Positions 53,134-62,314 of a stretch of DNA of 64,000 bases are shown one piece after another. The stretch covers positions 62,001 through 126,000 of the forward strand of contig NKIY01000014.1 of assembly GCA_002256345.1 (NCBI GenBank), given 5' to 3'. Origin of the DNA: Bradyrhizobiaceae bacterium PARB1. GTDB lineage: Bacteria; Pseudomonadota; Alphaproteobacteria; Rhizobiales; Xanthobacteraceae. The position numbers and the translations under genes are program-made. Within the stretch, counting starts at the first letter, position 1; each line of letters begins with the position of its first letter. Under the pieces are notes generated by a model. It ran no database searches and had not been told where the DNA came from. It saw only the letters and a program-made list of their open reading frames with translations.

Positions 53134-53618
53134 TCAGATGAGCCATCTCGGGACCCGAGATGCATAGTCGATCCACTCCTGACCAAAACGCGCCGCGAGA
53201 TGACGCTCTTCACGGCGAATGGCCAGTCGATCCACGGCGAGCGCAGAAACAACGCCCAAAAGAACAAACCAGAGATTCCCGAAAGCGACCCCGACACCCG
53301 CCATCAAAGTCGCGTTACCGACGTAAATAGGATTGCGGGTGAAACTGAACGGCCCCGTGGTCACAAGCCGGCCTGCGGCGCGATGAGGAAGAATGTTGGT
53401 TTGACGCCGTCTCATTGTCAAAATGGCGCATAGATCGAGTGCGATGCCAACGGACGCAACGACGAACCCTGTAATCCGTATCCAGAGATCGCTCCGGACA
53501 GGTAAAGGGACAATAGACCAAGTCCGAGACTCGCAACCATGGCTATCGCCAAAATGAGAGGCGGCCACGGCACAGAATTTGGACTTTGACTTTCATCCAC
53601 GATCATCTGGGCTTCCAT
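53134..53618 (-). pseudogene. Isoprenylcysteine-methyltransferase-like membrane protein, one frameshift
   Basis: From about 53618 the frame encodes an N-terminal helix (PPLILAIAMVASLGLGLLSL) and then leaves the family frame near 53520. The other frame continues IRITGFVVASVGIAL, and then shows the family core LVTTGPFSFTRNPIYVG and EERHLAARFGQEWIDYASRVPRWL. Joined, these give the normal four-helix protein of about 160 residues. Neighbouring genes on the same strand also show single indels. Confidence 0.65.
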
Positions 53619-53653
53619 GCCTGCTAACGAACCGGCGCCAAGGCCGAGGCGCA

Positions 53654-54340
53654 TCACCGAACCACGACCTTCGAACCGTCAGGCACCCGGCTGTAAAGAT
53701 CAATAATATCCTGATTGACCATTCGAATGCAGCCGGAAGAAACTGCTTTTCCGATGCTCCAAGGCTCGGTCGTGCCGTGAATGCGAAACAGCGTATCCTT
53801 GCCATTCTTGAAAAGATACAATGCGCGCGCGCCTAACGGATTTCGGGCACCCCCATCCATGCCTTTCTGCCAGGGTTTGTAGCGGGCAGGTTCGCGTTTG
53901 ATCATGTCGCTGGTCGGTGTCCAGTGCGGCCACTTCTTCTTGTATTCGATCGTCGCAGTCCCCGTGAATTCGAGACCCGCTTTCCCGACGCCGACACCGT
54001 AGCGCAACGCTTTTCCATGTTCTCGCACCAGGTAAACAAAGCGCTCGTGCGGATCGACGACGATTGTTCCGACCTGCTCACGGGTCGGAAAATCGACCAC
54101 CTGCCGAAGGTATTTGGGATCGATGTCAGCGACGTCGATGGCATCCACTTTGTACGGTTCATTGGTGGTTGCGGCGTAAGCCTGGGCAGCAGCCGGATTT
54201 GCCCGCGGTGAAAACGCCACCGGCGCCGGCGTAGACGACGTTGTGGTACATCCAGCCAATAATGCTATTCCGGCAAAAACCATTGCGGCGTTGCCGGCCC
54301 ATCGGATGCGGGCGAGCGAGTTCGTCACAAGTCGTGACAT
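53654..54340 (-). CDS. L,D-transpeptidase (YkuD) lipoprotein
   Basis: 228 residues with lipobox ALLAGC (Cys near residue 31). The YkuD domain (about 90-228) starts TIVVDPHERFVYLV and contains the catalytic motif HGTTEPWSIGKAVSSGCIRM with His and Cys. It forms or edits 3-3 peptidoglycan cross-links or attaches proteins. It follows a DsbA-like gene with no gap; keeping its catalytic Cys reduced by the DsbD/DsbA-like system upstream would explain the arrangement. Confidence 0.9.
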   Translation of the reverse strand: MSRLVTNSLARIRWAGNAAMVFAGIALLAGCTTTSSTPAPVAFSPRANPAAAQAYAATTNEPYKVDAIDVADIDPKYLRQVVDFPTREQVGTIVVDPHERFVYLVREHGKALRYGVGVGKAGLEFTGTATIEYKKKWPHWTPTSDMIKREPARYKPWQKGMDGGARNPLGARALYLFKNGKDTLFRIHGTTEPWSIGKAVSSGCIRMVNQDIIDLYSRVPDGSKVVVR

Positions 54341-54979
54341 TTATTTTTTTGCCTGGGCACGAGCGTCCGCCACCGCACGCTTGAAACCGTCATAGGTCAG
54401 GGCAGACGTCACCCTGTAGTGACCGACAAGATAAGCTGGCGTTCCCTGCAATCCCAACGAATCGGCCTGGGCGAGGTTACGCCGAAGCAACGCGGTGATC
54501 TCATCGCCATGCGCTTTGAGATCAGCGTCAAGCTTGTCCATGTCGACGCCGGATTTGCGAATCGCCGCAAGCATCTGATCTTCGGGAATCTTCGGACCGG
54601 GAATCGACATCAGCGCGGCGTGGACGGCGGCGTATTTGCCTTGATATTTGGCGGCCAGCGCGAGCTGCGCGCCATAAACGGATGCTTTGGTAAGGATCGG
54701 CCAGTCCTTATAAACAAGGCGAATATGGCCATCTTCCTCCACAACCTGCTCCAACGCCGGCTCGGCTTTCTTGCAGAACGGGCAGTTGTAATCGAAGAAG
54801 GTCACGATCGTCAGATCGCCTTTCGGATTTCCCGCGGTGGGAGTGGCCGGATCGTTTTGGATGGCCTCGGCGGACGTGTCGGCATCCTGCGCGAATGCGT
54901 GAGAAACGGCCATCGGCATCAAGAGAGCCAATGAGAGGATCAAACGAGCTGCAAAATTGTTCGGGCGTGTGGCGGACAT
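54341..54979 (-). CDS. DsbA-family thiol:disulfide oxidoreductase
   Basis: 212 residues with signal peptide (LILSLALLMPMAVSHAFA). Thioredoxin fold with active site FFDYNCPFCKKAEPAL near residue 70 and cis-Pro segment LQGTPAYLVG near residue 183. CPFC is a typical DsbA/ScsC-like active site. The gene lies between dsbD and the L,D-transpeptidase gene, all in the same direction, and resembles ScsC-type proteins kept reduced by a DsbD partner. Confidence 0.9.
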   Translation of the reverse strand: MSATRPNNFAARLILSLALLMPMAVSHAFAQDADTSAEAIQNDPATPTAGNPKGDLTIVTFFDYNCPFCKKAEPALEQVVEEDGHIRLVYKDWPILTKASVYGAQLALAAKYQGKYAAVHAALMSIPGPKIPEDQMLAAIRKSGVDMDKLDADLKAHGDEITALLRRNLAQADSLGLQGTPAYLVGHYRVTSALTYDGFKRAVADARAQAKK

Positions 54980-55009
54980 GATGTCTCTCCTCGGATAAAA
55001 TGGACTGTT

Positions 55010-56836
55010 TCAGGACGGTTGAAGCTGATTGAGCCGCTTCAGGAACGTGGCTGAATCGACGGGGCCGACGATTCTCGCCCCGGCAATTTCCTTGCTGTCT
55101 CGCGCGCCAAGGAAAACAACCGTGGGTGGTCCGACAACGCCGAACCTTTTCATCAATGATCGTGTATCTTCGTTGTAGTTGGTGGCGTCCGCACGGATCA
55201 GCGTGAAGTCGTTCAAACGCGCCAATACGGCTGCGTCTGAGAAGACGGTGCGATCCATGACCTTGCACTCGACGCACCACTCGGCTGAGAAATCGAGCAC
55301 AACGGGCTTGCCACTCTGACCCGCGCTTGCAATCGCCGCATCGAGCGCCTGCGACGTCGCGACGGTCTCGAATTTAGCCGCGTGCGCGGCGGTGATTGTT
55401 GCGAAGGCGGGAATTCTGGTGAGCTGTCCCAGCAAACCGAACGAGCCTAGACCGGGGGAAACCATCAGAAACGCACCAACGCCGACTGAAGCCGCGCCCG
55501 CAAAGGCAGTCCATTTGCGCCATGCTTGTCCTCGGGTTCGGGCCCGTAGCTGTGGCGCCGCCAGGTAGATGCCAGTTCCGGCGAGGCCCACGCCCCACAG
55601 GGCTAGCATGAGCCACGTTGGAAGAACGCGCGAGATCACCCAGATCGCCACTCCGAGGAAAACGAAGCCAAACACGTGCTTCACACGTGCCAGCCACGGG
55701 CCAGATCTGGGCAAAATGCTTGCGCCAAACGTCCCGAATGCCATCAACGGCAAACCCATCCCGATGCCCAGGGCGAACAGTGCTGACGCTCCACGCCACG
55801 CGTTTCCGGTCTGAGCGACATAGACGAGGGCCGCGGCCAGGGGCGGCGTTACGCACGGGCCGACAATCAATGCAGAGCCGAAGCCCATGATCGCAGCCCC
55901 GCCAAGTGATCCGGCGCGGCGGCTACCGGCGCCGACGATGCGGCTCTGCCAGGCCTGCGGAAGCTGCAGGTCAAAGAGGCCGAACATCGACAGCGCGAGC
56001 ACGACGAAAATTGCGCTCATTACACCAAGCGCGAGCGGCGTTTGAAGCGCAGCCTGCAGGTTCTGTCCGGACCAAGCGACCACCACTCCCAGAGATGCGT
56101 AGGCAAGCGCCATCGCCATGACATAGGCGGCTGACAGCATAAAGCCGCGTCGGGCCGTCAGCTTCTCGCCAGACTGCGCCAGCATCCCCGACAGGATCGG
56201 TATCATCGGAAACACACACGGCGTGAAGGCCAACAGCAAACCAAACCCCACAAAGGCGGCGAGCATGGAGATAAAACTTCCGCCGAGCTCTGGCTGTTCC
56301 GGCTCCGCATCGATGGCATTCGCATGAGATACGCTTGGACGTTCCAAAGCCGGATCGGAAATCCAATTGCTGTTCAACTGTGCTGGCGCCGACGTCCGAG
56401 CGGCCGGTTCGGCAACCGACAGCGTTTTCAAATCGACAGTCTTGGTGACCGGCGGATAGCAAATTCCTTGCTCTGCACACCCCTGAAAGGAGACCACAAG
56501 CGTGTTCAGACCGCTTGCCGATTCCGCAGATACGGTAGCGCGCGCCTGCCGGTGATATATTTCCGTCCTACCAAAAGACGGGTCGTCTTTCATGTCGCCG
56601 GCAGGAGTACTCACCTTAATCGGAACACCTTGCTGGCTCGTGACAGTGATTCTGTCACGATAGAGGTAATTGCCTGGCGCGATCACCCAATTAAGAACCA
56701 AGGTATCTTGCACTCCGCGCGCAACGTTTAGCTGGAAAGCCTTGTTAACAGCCGGCGGGCTTTGCGCCTGCGCGGAGGCAGCCATGACCGTAAACAGAAG
56801 AAAGCCGAAGAACGTTTTCAGGCAGGCGTTTGGCAT
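55010..56836 (-). CDS. dsbD: Thiol:disulfide interchange protein DsbD
   Basis: 608 residues from the ATG at 56836. Signal peptide; N-terminal DsbD-alpha domain (about 25-155) with Cys in QGCAEQGICYPP; eight-helix membrane domain (about 185-470) with LLAFTPCVFPMIPIL and GPCVTPPLAAAL carrying the membrane cysteines; C-terminal thioredoxin domain with AEWCVECKVMDR. It carries electrons from cytoplasmic thioredoxin to the periplasm, here probably to the DsbA-like protein next to it. Confidence 0.92.
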   Translation of the reverse strand: MPNACLKTFFGFLLFTVMAASAQAQSPPAVNKAFQLNVARGVQDTLVLNWVIAPGNYLYRDRITVTSQQGVPIKVSTPAGDMKDDPSFGRTEIYHRQARATVSAESASGLNTLVVSFQGCAEQGICYPPVTKTVDLKTLSVAEPAARTSAPAQLNSNWISDPALERPSVSHANAIDAEPEQPELGGSFISMLAAFVGFGLLLAFTPCVFPMIPILSGMLAQSGEKLTARRGFMLSAAYVMAMALAYASLGVVVAWSGQNLQAALQTPLALGVMSAIFVVLALSMFGLFDLQLPQAWQSRIVGAGSRRAGSLGGAAIMGFGSALIVGPCVTPPLAAALVYVAQTGNAWRGASALFALGIGMGLPLMAFGTFGASILPRSGPWLARVKHVFGFVFLGVAIWVISRVLPTWLMLALWGVGLAGTGIYLAAPQLRARTRGQAWRKWTAFAGAASVGVGAFLMVSPGLGSFGLLGQLTRIPAFATITAAHAAKFETVATSQALDAAIASAGQSGKPVVLDFSAEWCVECKVMDRTVFSDAAVLARLNDFTLIRADATNYNEDTRSLMKRFGVVGPPTVVFLGARDSKEIAGARIVGPVDSATFLKRLNQLQPS

Positions 56837-56936
56837 GACATTCCACATAAAAAGGTGGAGTCTGGCTTCGCCGCCCTACCTTAAGGCAGCCTTAAGGCTC
56901 GCCTGTGACGTACCGATTTGGTGAAGCGAGGACGTG

Positions 56937-57602
56937 ATGCGAATTCTGGTTGTCGAGGATGATCCCGTCCTACTGGACGGCTTGAAAGCTGGCCTGAGCC
57001 TGGCGGGCGCCACCGTTGATGCGGTGACCTCTTGTGCTGACGGCTTGGAGGCCTTGGCGACGGCATCATTTGATGCCGTGGTATTGGACCTGATGCTGCC
57101 GGACGGTTCCGGACTTGATTTTCTGTCTGGCATTCGCGCGGCAGGAAACGCAACGCCCGTTCTTCTCCTGACCGCCCTTGACGAAGTCGTTGACCGGATC
57201 AGAGGGCTGGACGCAGGCGCAGACGATTATTTGGGGAAACCGTTCGATCTGGACGAACTCGCCGCCAGAGTACGCGCCATCGTGCGGAGAAAAGCAGGCC
57301 GTGCCGCGCCGCATCTCGCATACAACGGGATCACGCTTGATCCGGCGACACTTGCCGCGACCGCGGCCGGAAGCACCGTAAGCCTGTCACGTCGCGAATT
57401 TGCGCTTCTCTCCGCGTTGATGGAGCGACCCGGAGCGATCCGCTCCAAGAGCGACCTTGAGGATCGTCTATACGGCTGGCAGGACGAGATCGGAAGCAAT
57501 GCCGTCGAGGTACATATTCACAACCTTCGCAGCAAACTCGGGCGCGACATCATCGAGACGGTGCGTGGCATAGGGTATCGAATGCGAGACGCCAAATCAT
57601 GA
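56937..57602 (+). CDS. OmpR-family response regulator
   Basis: 221 residues from the ATG at 56937. Receiver with VEDD, Asp51 in VVLDLMLPDG and the Lys in GKPFD; OmpR-type winged helix with LSRREFALLSALMERPG and VHIHNLRSKLG, ending VRGIGYRMRDAKS. It is divergent from dsbD, starting about 100 bases away, and overlaps the kinase gene. Control of the divergent Dsb operon is plausible. Confidence 0.92.
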   Translation: MRILVVEDDPVLLDGLKAGLSLAGATVDAVTSCADGLEALATASFDAVVLDLMLPDGSGLDFLSGIRAAGNATPVLLLTALDEVVDRIRGLDAGADDYLGKPFDLDELAARVRAIVRRKAGRAAPHLAYNGITLDPATLAATAAGSTVSLSRREFALLSALMERPGAIRSKSDLEDRLYGWQDEIGSNAVEVHIHNLRSKLGRDIIETVRGIGYRMRDAKS

Positions 57603-58945
57603 TTACCCGTTCCATGAAAGGTCGCCTTTTCATCGTGCTCGCGGTCGCAACGGGTATAATCTGGCTATTCGCAAGCGCATGGATATTTTTCCAGACCCGC
57701 AGCGAGGTTGAACATGTGCTTGACACTCGGCTCCAGGAAGCGGCCCGCATGGTTAGCTCGCTGGCCATCAACGGTGACGCGGTTCCGTCGCGTACCTCGC
57801 GATCCGACGTGCAAACGTTACCTGAGACCGCAAGCTATGAACGTCAATTATCGTGCCAGATCTGGTCGCTGGATGGTCGGCTAGTTGCACGGTCAAGCGG
57901 CGCACCGAACGAAAGTTTGGGTAATGAGGCTGATGGCTTCTCCGACCAGCAAGTCGGTCGCGAAACGTGGCGCGTCTATGCCATTTCCGATTCGGCCAAA
58001 GGCATTCGCGTGCTCGTCGGAGATCGCCTCGGGCTACGTGAACGGCTTGTCACCGACCTCATCAAAGGCTTGCTCTGGCCTGCGATGTTGATCGTTCCGT
58101 TGCTCGGGCTTCTGATCTGGATGGTTTTGGGACGGGGATTGCGACCGCTTCAACTCATGGCTGCGGATTTGAAAAATCGAAGCGTCGATGACATGACCCC
58201 CCTTGATGTAACCCGAACGCCTCCGGAGCTGGCTCCGCTCGTAAACTCCCTGAACTTTTTGTTTTCAAAGCTGGAAACCGCTCGACGCCACGAACGCGAG
58301 ATTACGGCATTCGCCGCTCATGAATTGCGCACGCCGCTTGCCGGACTGAAGACGCAAGCGCAAGTCGCCATTGCATCGCAAGATGCTGAGGTGCGAACAA
58401 GAGCGTTGCGCCTCATTGTGATTTCAGTTGATCGAACTTCCAGGCTGGTGCGCCAATTGCTGGCAATTGCGCGAATCGACGCACAGGATGGCGTCCGACG
58501 GACCGACGACGTCAACCTCGGTCAAATTCTTGACGAAATTATATCGACCGACCCGCCCTCAGGGTCAGCCAACGTCGTCTTAAGTCTCGCGCTCTACGAT
58601 CTCGGTTTCGCGACAAATCGAGATCTTCTGTCGTTGGCGTTGCGAAACCTTCATGAAAATGCAATTCAGCATATCAAGCACAACGGCACCGTGAAGTGGG
58701 ACGCTGTCCGCGTCGGATCCTCCATCACGATTTCCGTCGATGATGATGGCCCCGGTATCCCAGATTCCGAACTGCCACTTGTGACATCGCGATTTTTTCG
58801 CGGTCGTCACAAAAGTCCTTATGGCAGCGGCTTGGGGCTTTCGATCGTTCAACTCGCGGCTGACAAACTTGGGGCGAAGCTCGCGCTGAAAAATCGGAGT
58901 GATGAAAACGGCCTTCGCGTCACTCTTTCATTGTCAACTTTATAG
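57599..58945 (+). CDS. Sensor histidine kinase
   Basis: 448 residues. Helix 1 about 8-32, periplasmic sensor about 33-155, helix 2 about 157-180, HAMP, phosphoacceptor His241 in FAAHELRTPLAGLKTQ, then an ATPase domain with NLHENAIQHIKHNG, DDDGPGIPDSE and YGSGLGLSIV. QseC-like overall. Its ATG overlaps the regulator stop by four bases. Signal unknown. Confidence 0.9.
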   Translation: MITRSMKGRLFIVLAVATGIIWLFASAWIFFQTRSEVEHVLDTRLQEAARMVSSLAINGDAVPSRTSRSDVQTLPETASYERQLSCQIWSLDGRLVARSSGAPNESLGNEADGFSDQQVGRETWRVYAISDSAKGIRVLVGDRLGLRERLVTDLIKGLLWPAMLIVPLLGLLIWMVLGRGLRPLQLMAADLKNRSVDDMTPLDVTRTPPELAPLVNSLNFLFSKLETARRHEREITAFAAHELRTPLAGLKTQAQVAIASQDAEVRTRALRLIVISVDRTSRLVRQLLAIARIDAQDGVRRTDDVNLGQILDEIISTDPPSGSANVVLSLALYDLGFATNRDLLSLALRNLHENAIQHIKHNGTVKWDAVRVGSSITISVDDDGPGIPDSELPLVTSRFFRGRHKSPYGSGLGLSIVQLAADKLGAKLALKNRSDENGLRVTLSLSTL

Positions 58946-58981
58946 AAAGCAAGATGTCGTCGCCATTCGGAACGGACTTCG

Positions 58982-59759
58982 CTATGAAAATAGCGACTGC
59001 CCGCTTTTGTAGAGTACGTAGACCGCCACAACAAAAATCAGAGACGCAAATACGATATTCAGGGCGCTCTTGAATTGCGAGAGATGGCCGGCAAGTCGCA
59101 TTCCGATCAACCCTCCGACAAACCCGCCACATGTGAACTCAGCCGCGACTGTCCAATCAATGAGGCCGGACCAAGCATAGTTGATCGCTGTTGTCAGCCC
59201 GAAAGCACCAACCGCCAGCAACGACGTCCCTATCGCGTTGATCATCGGCATACCGGTAGCGAAGATTAGCCCGGGCACGATCAGAAATCCCCCGCCGATT
59301 CCGAAAAACCCGGCGGCGAGGCCGACGACGAGGGCGGTGGCGCCTGCCAACCACGGCCGGCCATTGTCGTTGGCATTTGACACCGTATTGGATCGCTTCG
59401 TCCGTAACATGAGGCCACCGACCACGAGCATCAACAGACCGAAGAGAAACAGCAGCCGGTCACCGTTGATAGCCTTGCCTACACTCGACCCCGCGAATGC
59501 GCCGATGCTGCCGACGACGGCGAATATCAGCGCATTGCGCCAGCGAACGGTGCCTTTACGCGCATAGTTGGTGAAATTCAGAAACGCGTTCGCCGCCACA
59601 GCAAGGGCACCGGTGCCAATGGCCAGATGAGGCGGAGACAAGCCGACCACATAAAGCAGCAGGGGCGTAGCAAGGATAGAGCCACCGCCGCCGGAGGCCC
59701 AATGAAAATCCAACGAGGCTACCGGAGCCAATCGCAAGACCGCCTGACCACATCGTCAC
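58982..59759 (-). pseudogene. TauE/SafE permease, frameshift near the N-terminus
   Basis: From the ATG at 59759 the frame gives the expected start (SGGLAIGSGSLVGFSLGL) but then misses the first glycine motif. The motif GGGGSILATPLLLYVVG and all the rest, including FFGIGGGFLIVPGLIFATG and AIGTSLLAVGAFGL, are in the next frame down to 58982. A single indel near 59695 separates the two parts. Otherwise it is a full-length relative of the exporter at 3621-4421 and lies in the second BigR-like cluster. Confidence 0.7.
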
Positions 59760-60202
59760 TGTGCTGCTTGCCGGTTCTGACGCGCCTTGAACAGGTGGTC
59801 ATGCGCGGCCACACCGGCGATCATTGCAATCGTGAAGACAATGGTCGCCGGGATGCCCAAGCTCAGCGATGCGATCGCAGGGCCGGGACATAGACCGGAA
59901 ATTCCCCAGCCAATCCCAAACAATCCGGCACCAATGAGGAGAGGTGAATCGATTGAAGTCGTGGTCGGCAAATGAAACGCGACATCCAATGCAGGCGCCG
60001 TCATAGTTCGTGAAATGATATAGCCGATGGATGAAACGGCGACCGCACCGCCAAGCACAAAAGCAAGGCTGGGATCCCATGCGCCAAAGATATCGAGAAA
60101 TCCGCGAACGCGCGCGGGGTCGAGCATACCGGATAATGCCAAGCCGAACCCGAAGATCACACCGGACGCCAAAGAAACCAAATTTCGCGCAAGAAGGTTC
60201 AT
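59756..60202 (-). CDS. YeeE/YedE sulfur-transport family protein, PmpB-like
   Basis: 148 residues from the ATG at 60202, four hydrophobic segments. Motifs: FGFGLALSGMLDPARVRGFLDI near the N-terminus and GIGWGISGLCPGPAI with the conserved Cys in the second half. Such half-size YeeE/YedE proteins work in pairs with a second half that carries the GCTSGHGVCG motif, here the next gene upstream, with a four-base overlap. PmpAB-type pairs are thought to move reduced sulfur species. Confidence 0.88.
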   Translation of the reverse strand: MNLLARNLVSLASGVIFGFGLALSGMLDPARVRGFLDIFGAWDPSLAFVLGGAVAVSSIGYIISRTMTAPALDVAFHLPTTTSIDSPLLIGAGLFGIGWGISGLCPGPAIASLSLGIPATIVFTIAMIAGVAAHDHLFKARQNRQAAQ

Positions 60203-60621
60203 GTGATTCCGAACTTTCTCATGACGAATACCGTCGCGATCCCGGTGCACAGAAACACGACGACTGCCGTGAAAGACCGCGGCGAAAGGCGTGCAAGGCC
60301 GCATACGCCGTGTCCGCTGGTGCAGCCCGATCCGAGGCGGGTTCCAAAGCCGACAAGCAAGCCGCCGACGACCATTAAACCCAATGTTGTTGTCACTTCG
60401 ATCTGTGGCCAGACGCCGAACCACTGCCGGTAGACCAGCGGTCCAAACAGCAGGCCCGCCAGAAACAGGATGCGAGATATGCTTTCAGCACTGACATGCT
60501 GGATAGCACCGGAGACCATGCCGCTGACGCCGGCGATGCGACCGTTAAGAACCAAGAGGATCGCGGCGGATAAGCCGATCAGCTCTCCCCCGATCAACGA
60601 CTGCAAATAAGTCTGCTGCAT
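60199..60621 (-). CDS. YeeE/YedE sulfur-transport family protein, PmpA-like
   Basis: 140 residues, four hydrophobic segments. First motif LNGRIAGVSGMVSGAI, second motif GFGTRLGSGCTSGHGVCGLARLS with the conserved cysteines that line the thiosulfate/persulfide path in YeeE. It starts 13 bases after the BigR-like regulator gene and is followed by its PmpB-like partner. The gene order regulator, pmpA, pmpB, tauE matches known BigR-type neighbourhoods. Confidence 0.88.
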   Translation of the reverse strand: MQQTYLQSLIGGELIGLSAAILLVLNGRIAGVSGMVSGAIQHVSAESISRILFLAGLLFGPLVYRQWFGVWPQIEVTTTLGLMVVGGLLVGFGTRLGSGCTSGHGVCGLARLSPRSFTAVVVFLCTGIATVFVMRKFGIT

Positions 60622-60633
60622 CTTAATTCCTAG

Positions 60634-61038
60634 TCATTTTCCGGAACGCCGTGCGACCTGCGCGAAAACGGCGGCCTGTACCGAAGCTTTCGTCCGGACG
60701 GGAATCTTGAAGGGCACTGACAAATGCGAGTCCTCGCAAAAAATCTGATGCAAAGCCGCAATCAAATGCCCAGCTTTGGCATCTGCGACGCTATAAATAC
60801 GGACTTGGAGGACCCGCCGCGCCTGAACGACTCCCGCTTCTCTGAGGTCAGCAAGTTGTTGCGACAGAATCGGCTGTTTGATGCCTAGCTTGTCTTCGAG
60901 CTCCGAGACAGATTGTTCGCCCTCGACCAGCGCGCAGGCAATCATTAACCGATTGGGATTGCTCAGACTTCGCATCAAGTCCGCGGCCTGTCGGATATTG
61001 AGTTCAATCGAGTCAGGTTTGTTGGCCACCATTCTCAT
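60634..61038 (-). CDS. ArsR-family regulator, second BigR/SqrR-like protein
   Basis: 134 residues from the ATG at 61038 (61050 also possible, adding four residues). Winged helix LRSLSNPNRLMIACALVEG-like region, KQPILSQQLADLREAGVV and a C-terminal HQIFC. Counted from the longer start, the cysteines are residues 39 and 105, 66 apart, the spacing of the BigR and SqrR dithiol pair. The C-terminus extends about 30 residues beyond the usual end. Only about 27 bases of native upstream sequence remain before an IS3 element. Confidence 0.85.
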   Translation of the reverse strand: MRMVANKPDSIELNIRQAADLMRSLSNPNRLMIACALVEGEQSVSELEDKLGIKQPILSQQLADLREAGVVQARRVLQVRIYSVADAKAGHLIAALHQIFCEDSHLSVPFKIPVRTKASVQAAVFAQVARRSGK

Positions 61039-61110
61039 GATTCGCTCCACGTGGCTCCTTCGAGCGCGTCCAAGGGTGACCGGCCCCCACTGAGTGGTCC
61101 GATTGGAATG

Positions 61111-61989
61111 TTAGTTTAGAGATTGCATTTTGACTACCTCCTTTGGTGCTGGCCAAACGAGAGCCTCGGGTGCCGGTGGTCGATATCCCAGCGATGAGTG
61201 CGGACGCACCGTGTTGTAGTGGTGTCGCCAGTTTTCAATGACGATCTGCGCTTCCTTCAATGTGTAGAAGATCTCGCCGTTCAGCAGTTCGTCTCGCAGC
61301 TTACCGTTGAAGCTCTCGCAATAGCCGTTCTCCCAGGGGCTGCCCGGTTCGATATATGCAGTCTTTGCTCCGACAGCCGCGATCCAGTCCCGAAGTGCTT
61401 CGGCGACAAACTCAGGTCCGTTGTCCGATCTGATGTGTGTTGGAATGCCCCGCGAGACGAACAGCTCGCAAAGGGCCTCAATCACGTCAGTCGCTCTCAG
61501 CCTGCGTGCGACACGGATGGCCAGGCTCTCACGGCTGAACTCGTCGATGACGCACAGCATCCGGAACGCCTTGCCATCGTGGGTGCGGTCGGCGACGAAG
61601 TCATAAGACCAGACATGGTTGGGCCGCTCCGGCCGCAGACGGATGCACGATCCGTCATTTAGCCACAGACGCCCACGTTTAGGCTGTTTGGCAGGGACCT
61701 TCAGCCCCTCACGTCGCCAGATCCGCTCGACACGCTTCTTGTTCACCGTCCAGCCGGCCCTGCGAAGCAACGCCGTAATCCGGCGATATCCGTAGCGACC
61801 ATATTGACGAGCAAGCTCGATGATGTCGGCAGTCAAAGTCGCCTCATCATCGGGTGTCGTTGGGATCTTGCGCTGCGTCGATCGATGTTGACCCAGAACC
61901 TGGCACGCCCGTCTCTCGGAGATGTCAAGCTCAGCTGTTACATGATCGACGCACGCTCGGCGTCGGGAGGGGCTTAGAAGTTTCCCTTT
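61111..61989 (-). CDS. IS3 transposase OrfB (by -1 frameshift from OrfA)
   Basis: Frame with the DDE catalytic core: [17 protein letters not shown] (first Asp), [15 protein letters not shown] (second Asp) and [18 protein letters not shown] (Glu). The N-terminal HTH_21 part is also complete: [12 protein letters not shown] and [13 protein letters not shown]. It has no natural start; the OrfA frame meets it at GGGAAAC (61981-61987 on the complement), a classic slippery heptamer for -1 frameshifting. An internal ATG at 61836 begins the longest simple frame. Confidence 0.85.
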   Translation of the reverse strand, partial: KGKLLSPSRRRACVDHVTAELDISERRACQVLGQHRSTQRKIPTTPDDEATLTADIIELARQYGRYGYRRITALLRRAGWTVNKKRVERIWRREGLKVPAKQPKRGRLWLNDGSCIRLRPERPNHVWSYDFVADRTHDGKAFRMLCVIDEFSRESLAIRVARRLRATDVIEALCELFVSRGIPTHIRSDNGPEFVAEALRDWIAAVGAKTAYIEPGSPWENGYCESFNGKLRDELLNGEIFYTLKEAQIVIENWRHHYNTVRPHSSLGYRPPAPEALVWPAPKEVVKMQSLN

Positions 61990-62252
61990 GCGGCCTCAGC
62001 CAGGATCAGCTTGTCCAGCGTCAGATCCGACACCGCTCGCCGGAGACGATTGTTCTCGGTCTCCAGTTCCTTCAGCCGCTTCACCTGATCGCCCTTCAGG
62101 CCGCCATACTCATTGCGCCATCGATAATAGGTGACTTCCGTCACGCCTATCGCTCGGACTGCGTCTGCCACCTGCCGACCCTGTGCCATCAGCACATCAA
62201 CCTGTCGAAGCTTCGCAACGATCTCTTCAGCTGTATGCCTCTTCCTTGCCAT
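61974..62252 (-). CDS. IS3 transposase OrfA
   Basis: 92 residues from the ATG at 62252. Helix-turn-helix of the IS3 OrfA type ([20 protein letters not shown], then [15 protein letters not shown]) followed by a leucine-zipper helix ([18 protein letters not shown]). It ends with EAAKGNF just after the slippery heptamer that leads into OrfB. Confidence 0.88.
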   Translation of the reverse strand: MARKRHTAEEIVAKLRQVDVLMAQGRQVADAVRAIGVTEVTYYRWRNEYGGLKGDQVKRLKELETENNRLRRAVSDLTLDKLILAEAAKGNF

Positions 62253-62314
62253 CGATCCTATCCTCCACCGCAAAACCATACTTCAGGGAGGACCACTTCA
62301 AAGGGGGCAGATCA

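Larger units (their letters stand above)
61077..62314 (-). mobile_element. IS3-family insertion sequence
   Basis: About 1.24 kb. The left end TGACCGGCCCCC and the right end (minus strand) TGATCTGCCCCC form imperfect terminal inverted repeats, followed on both sides by a further matching GTGGTCC block. Inside are orfA and orfB in overlapping frames on the minus strand. Bases flanking the two ends show no target duplication, and the right side cuts an IS110 transposase gene, so a deletion probably followed insertion. Confidence 0.8.
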
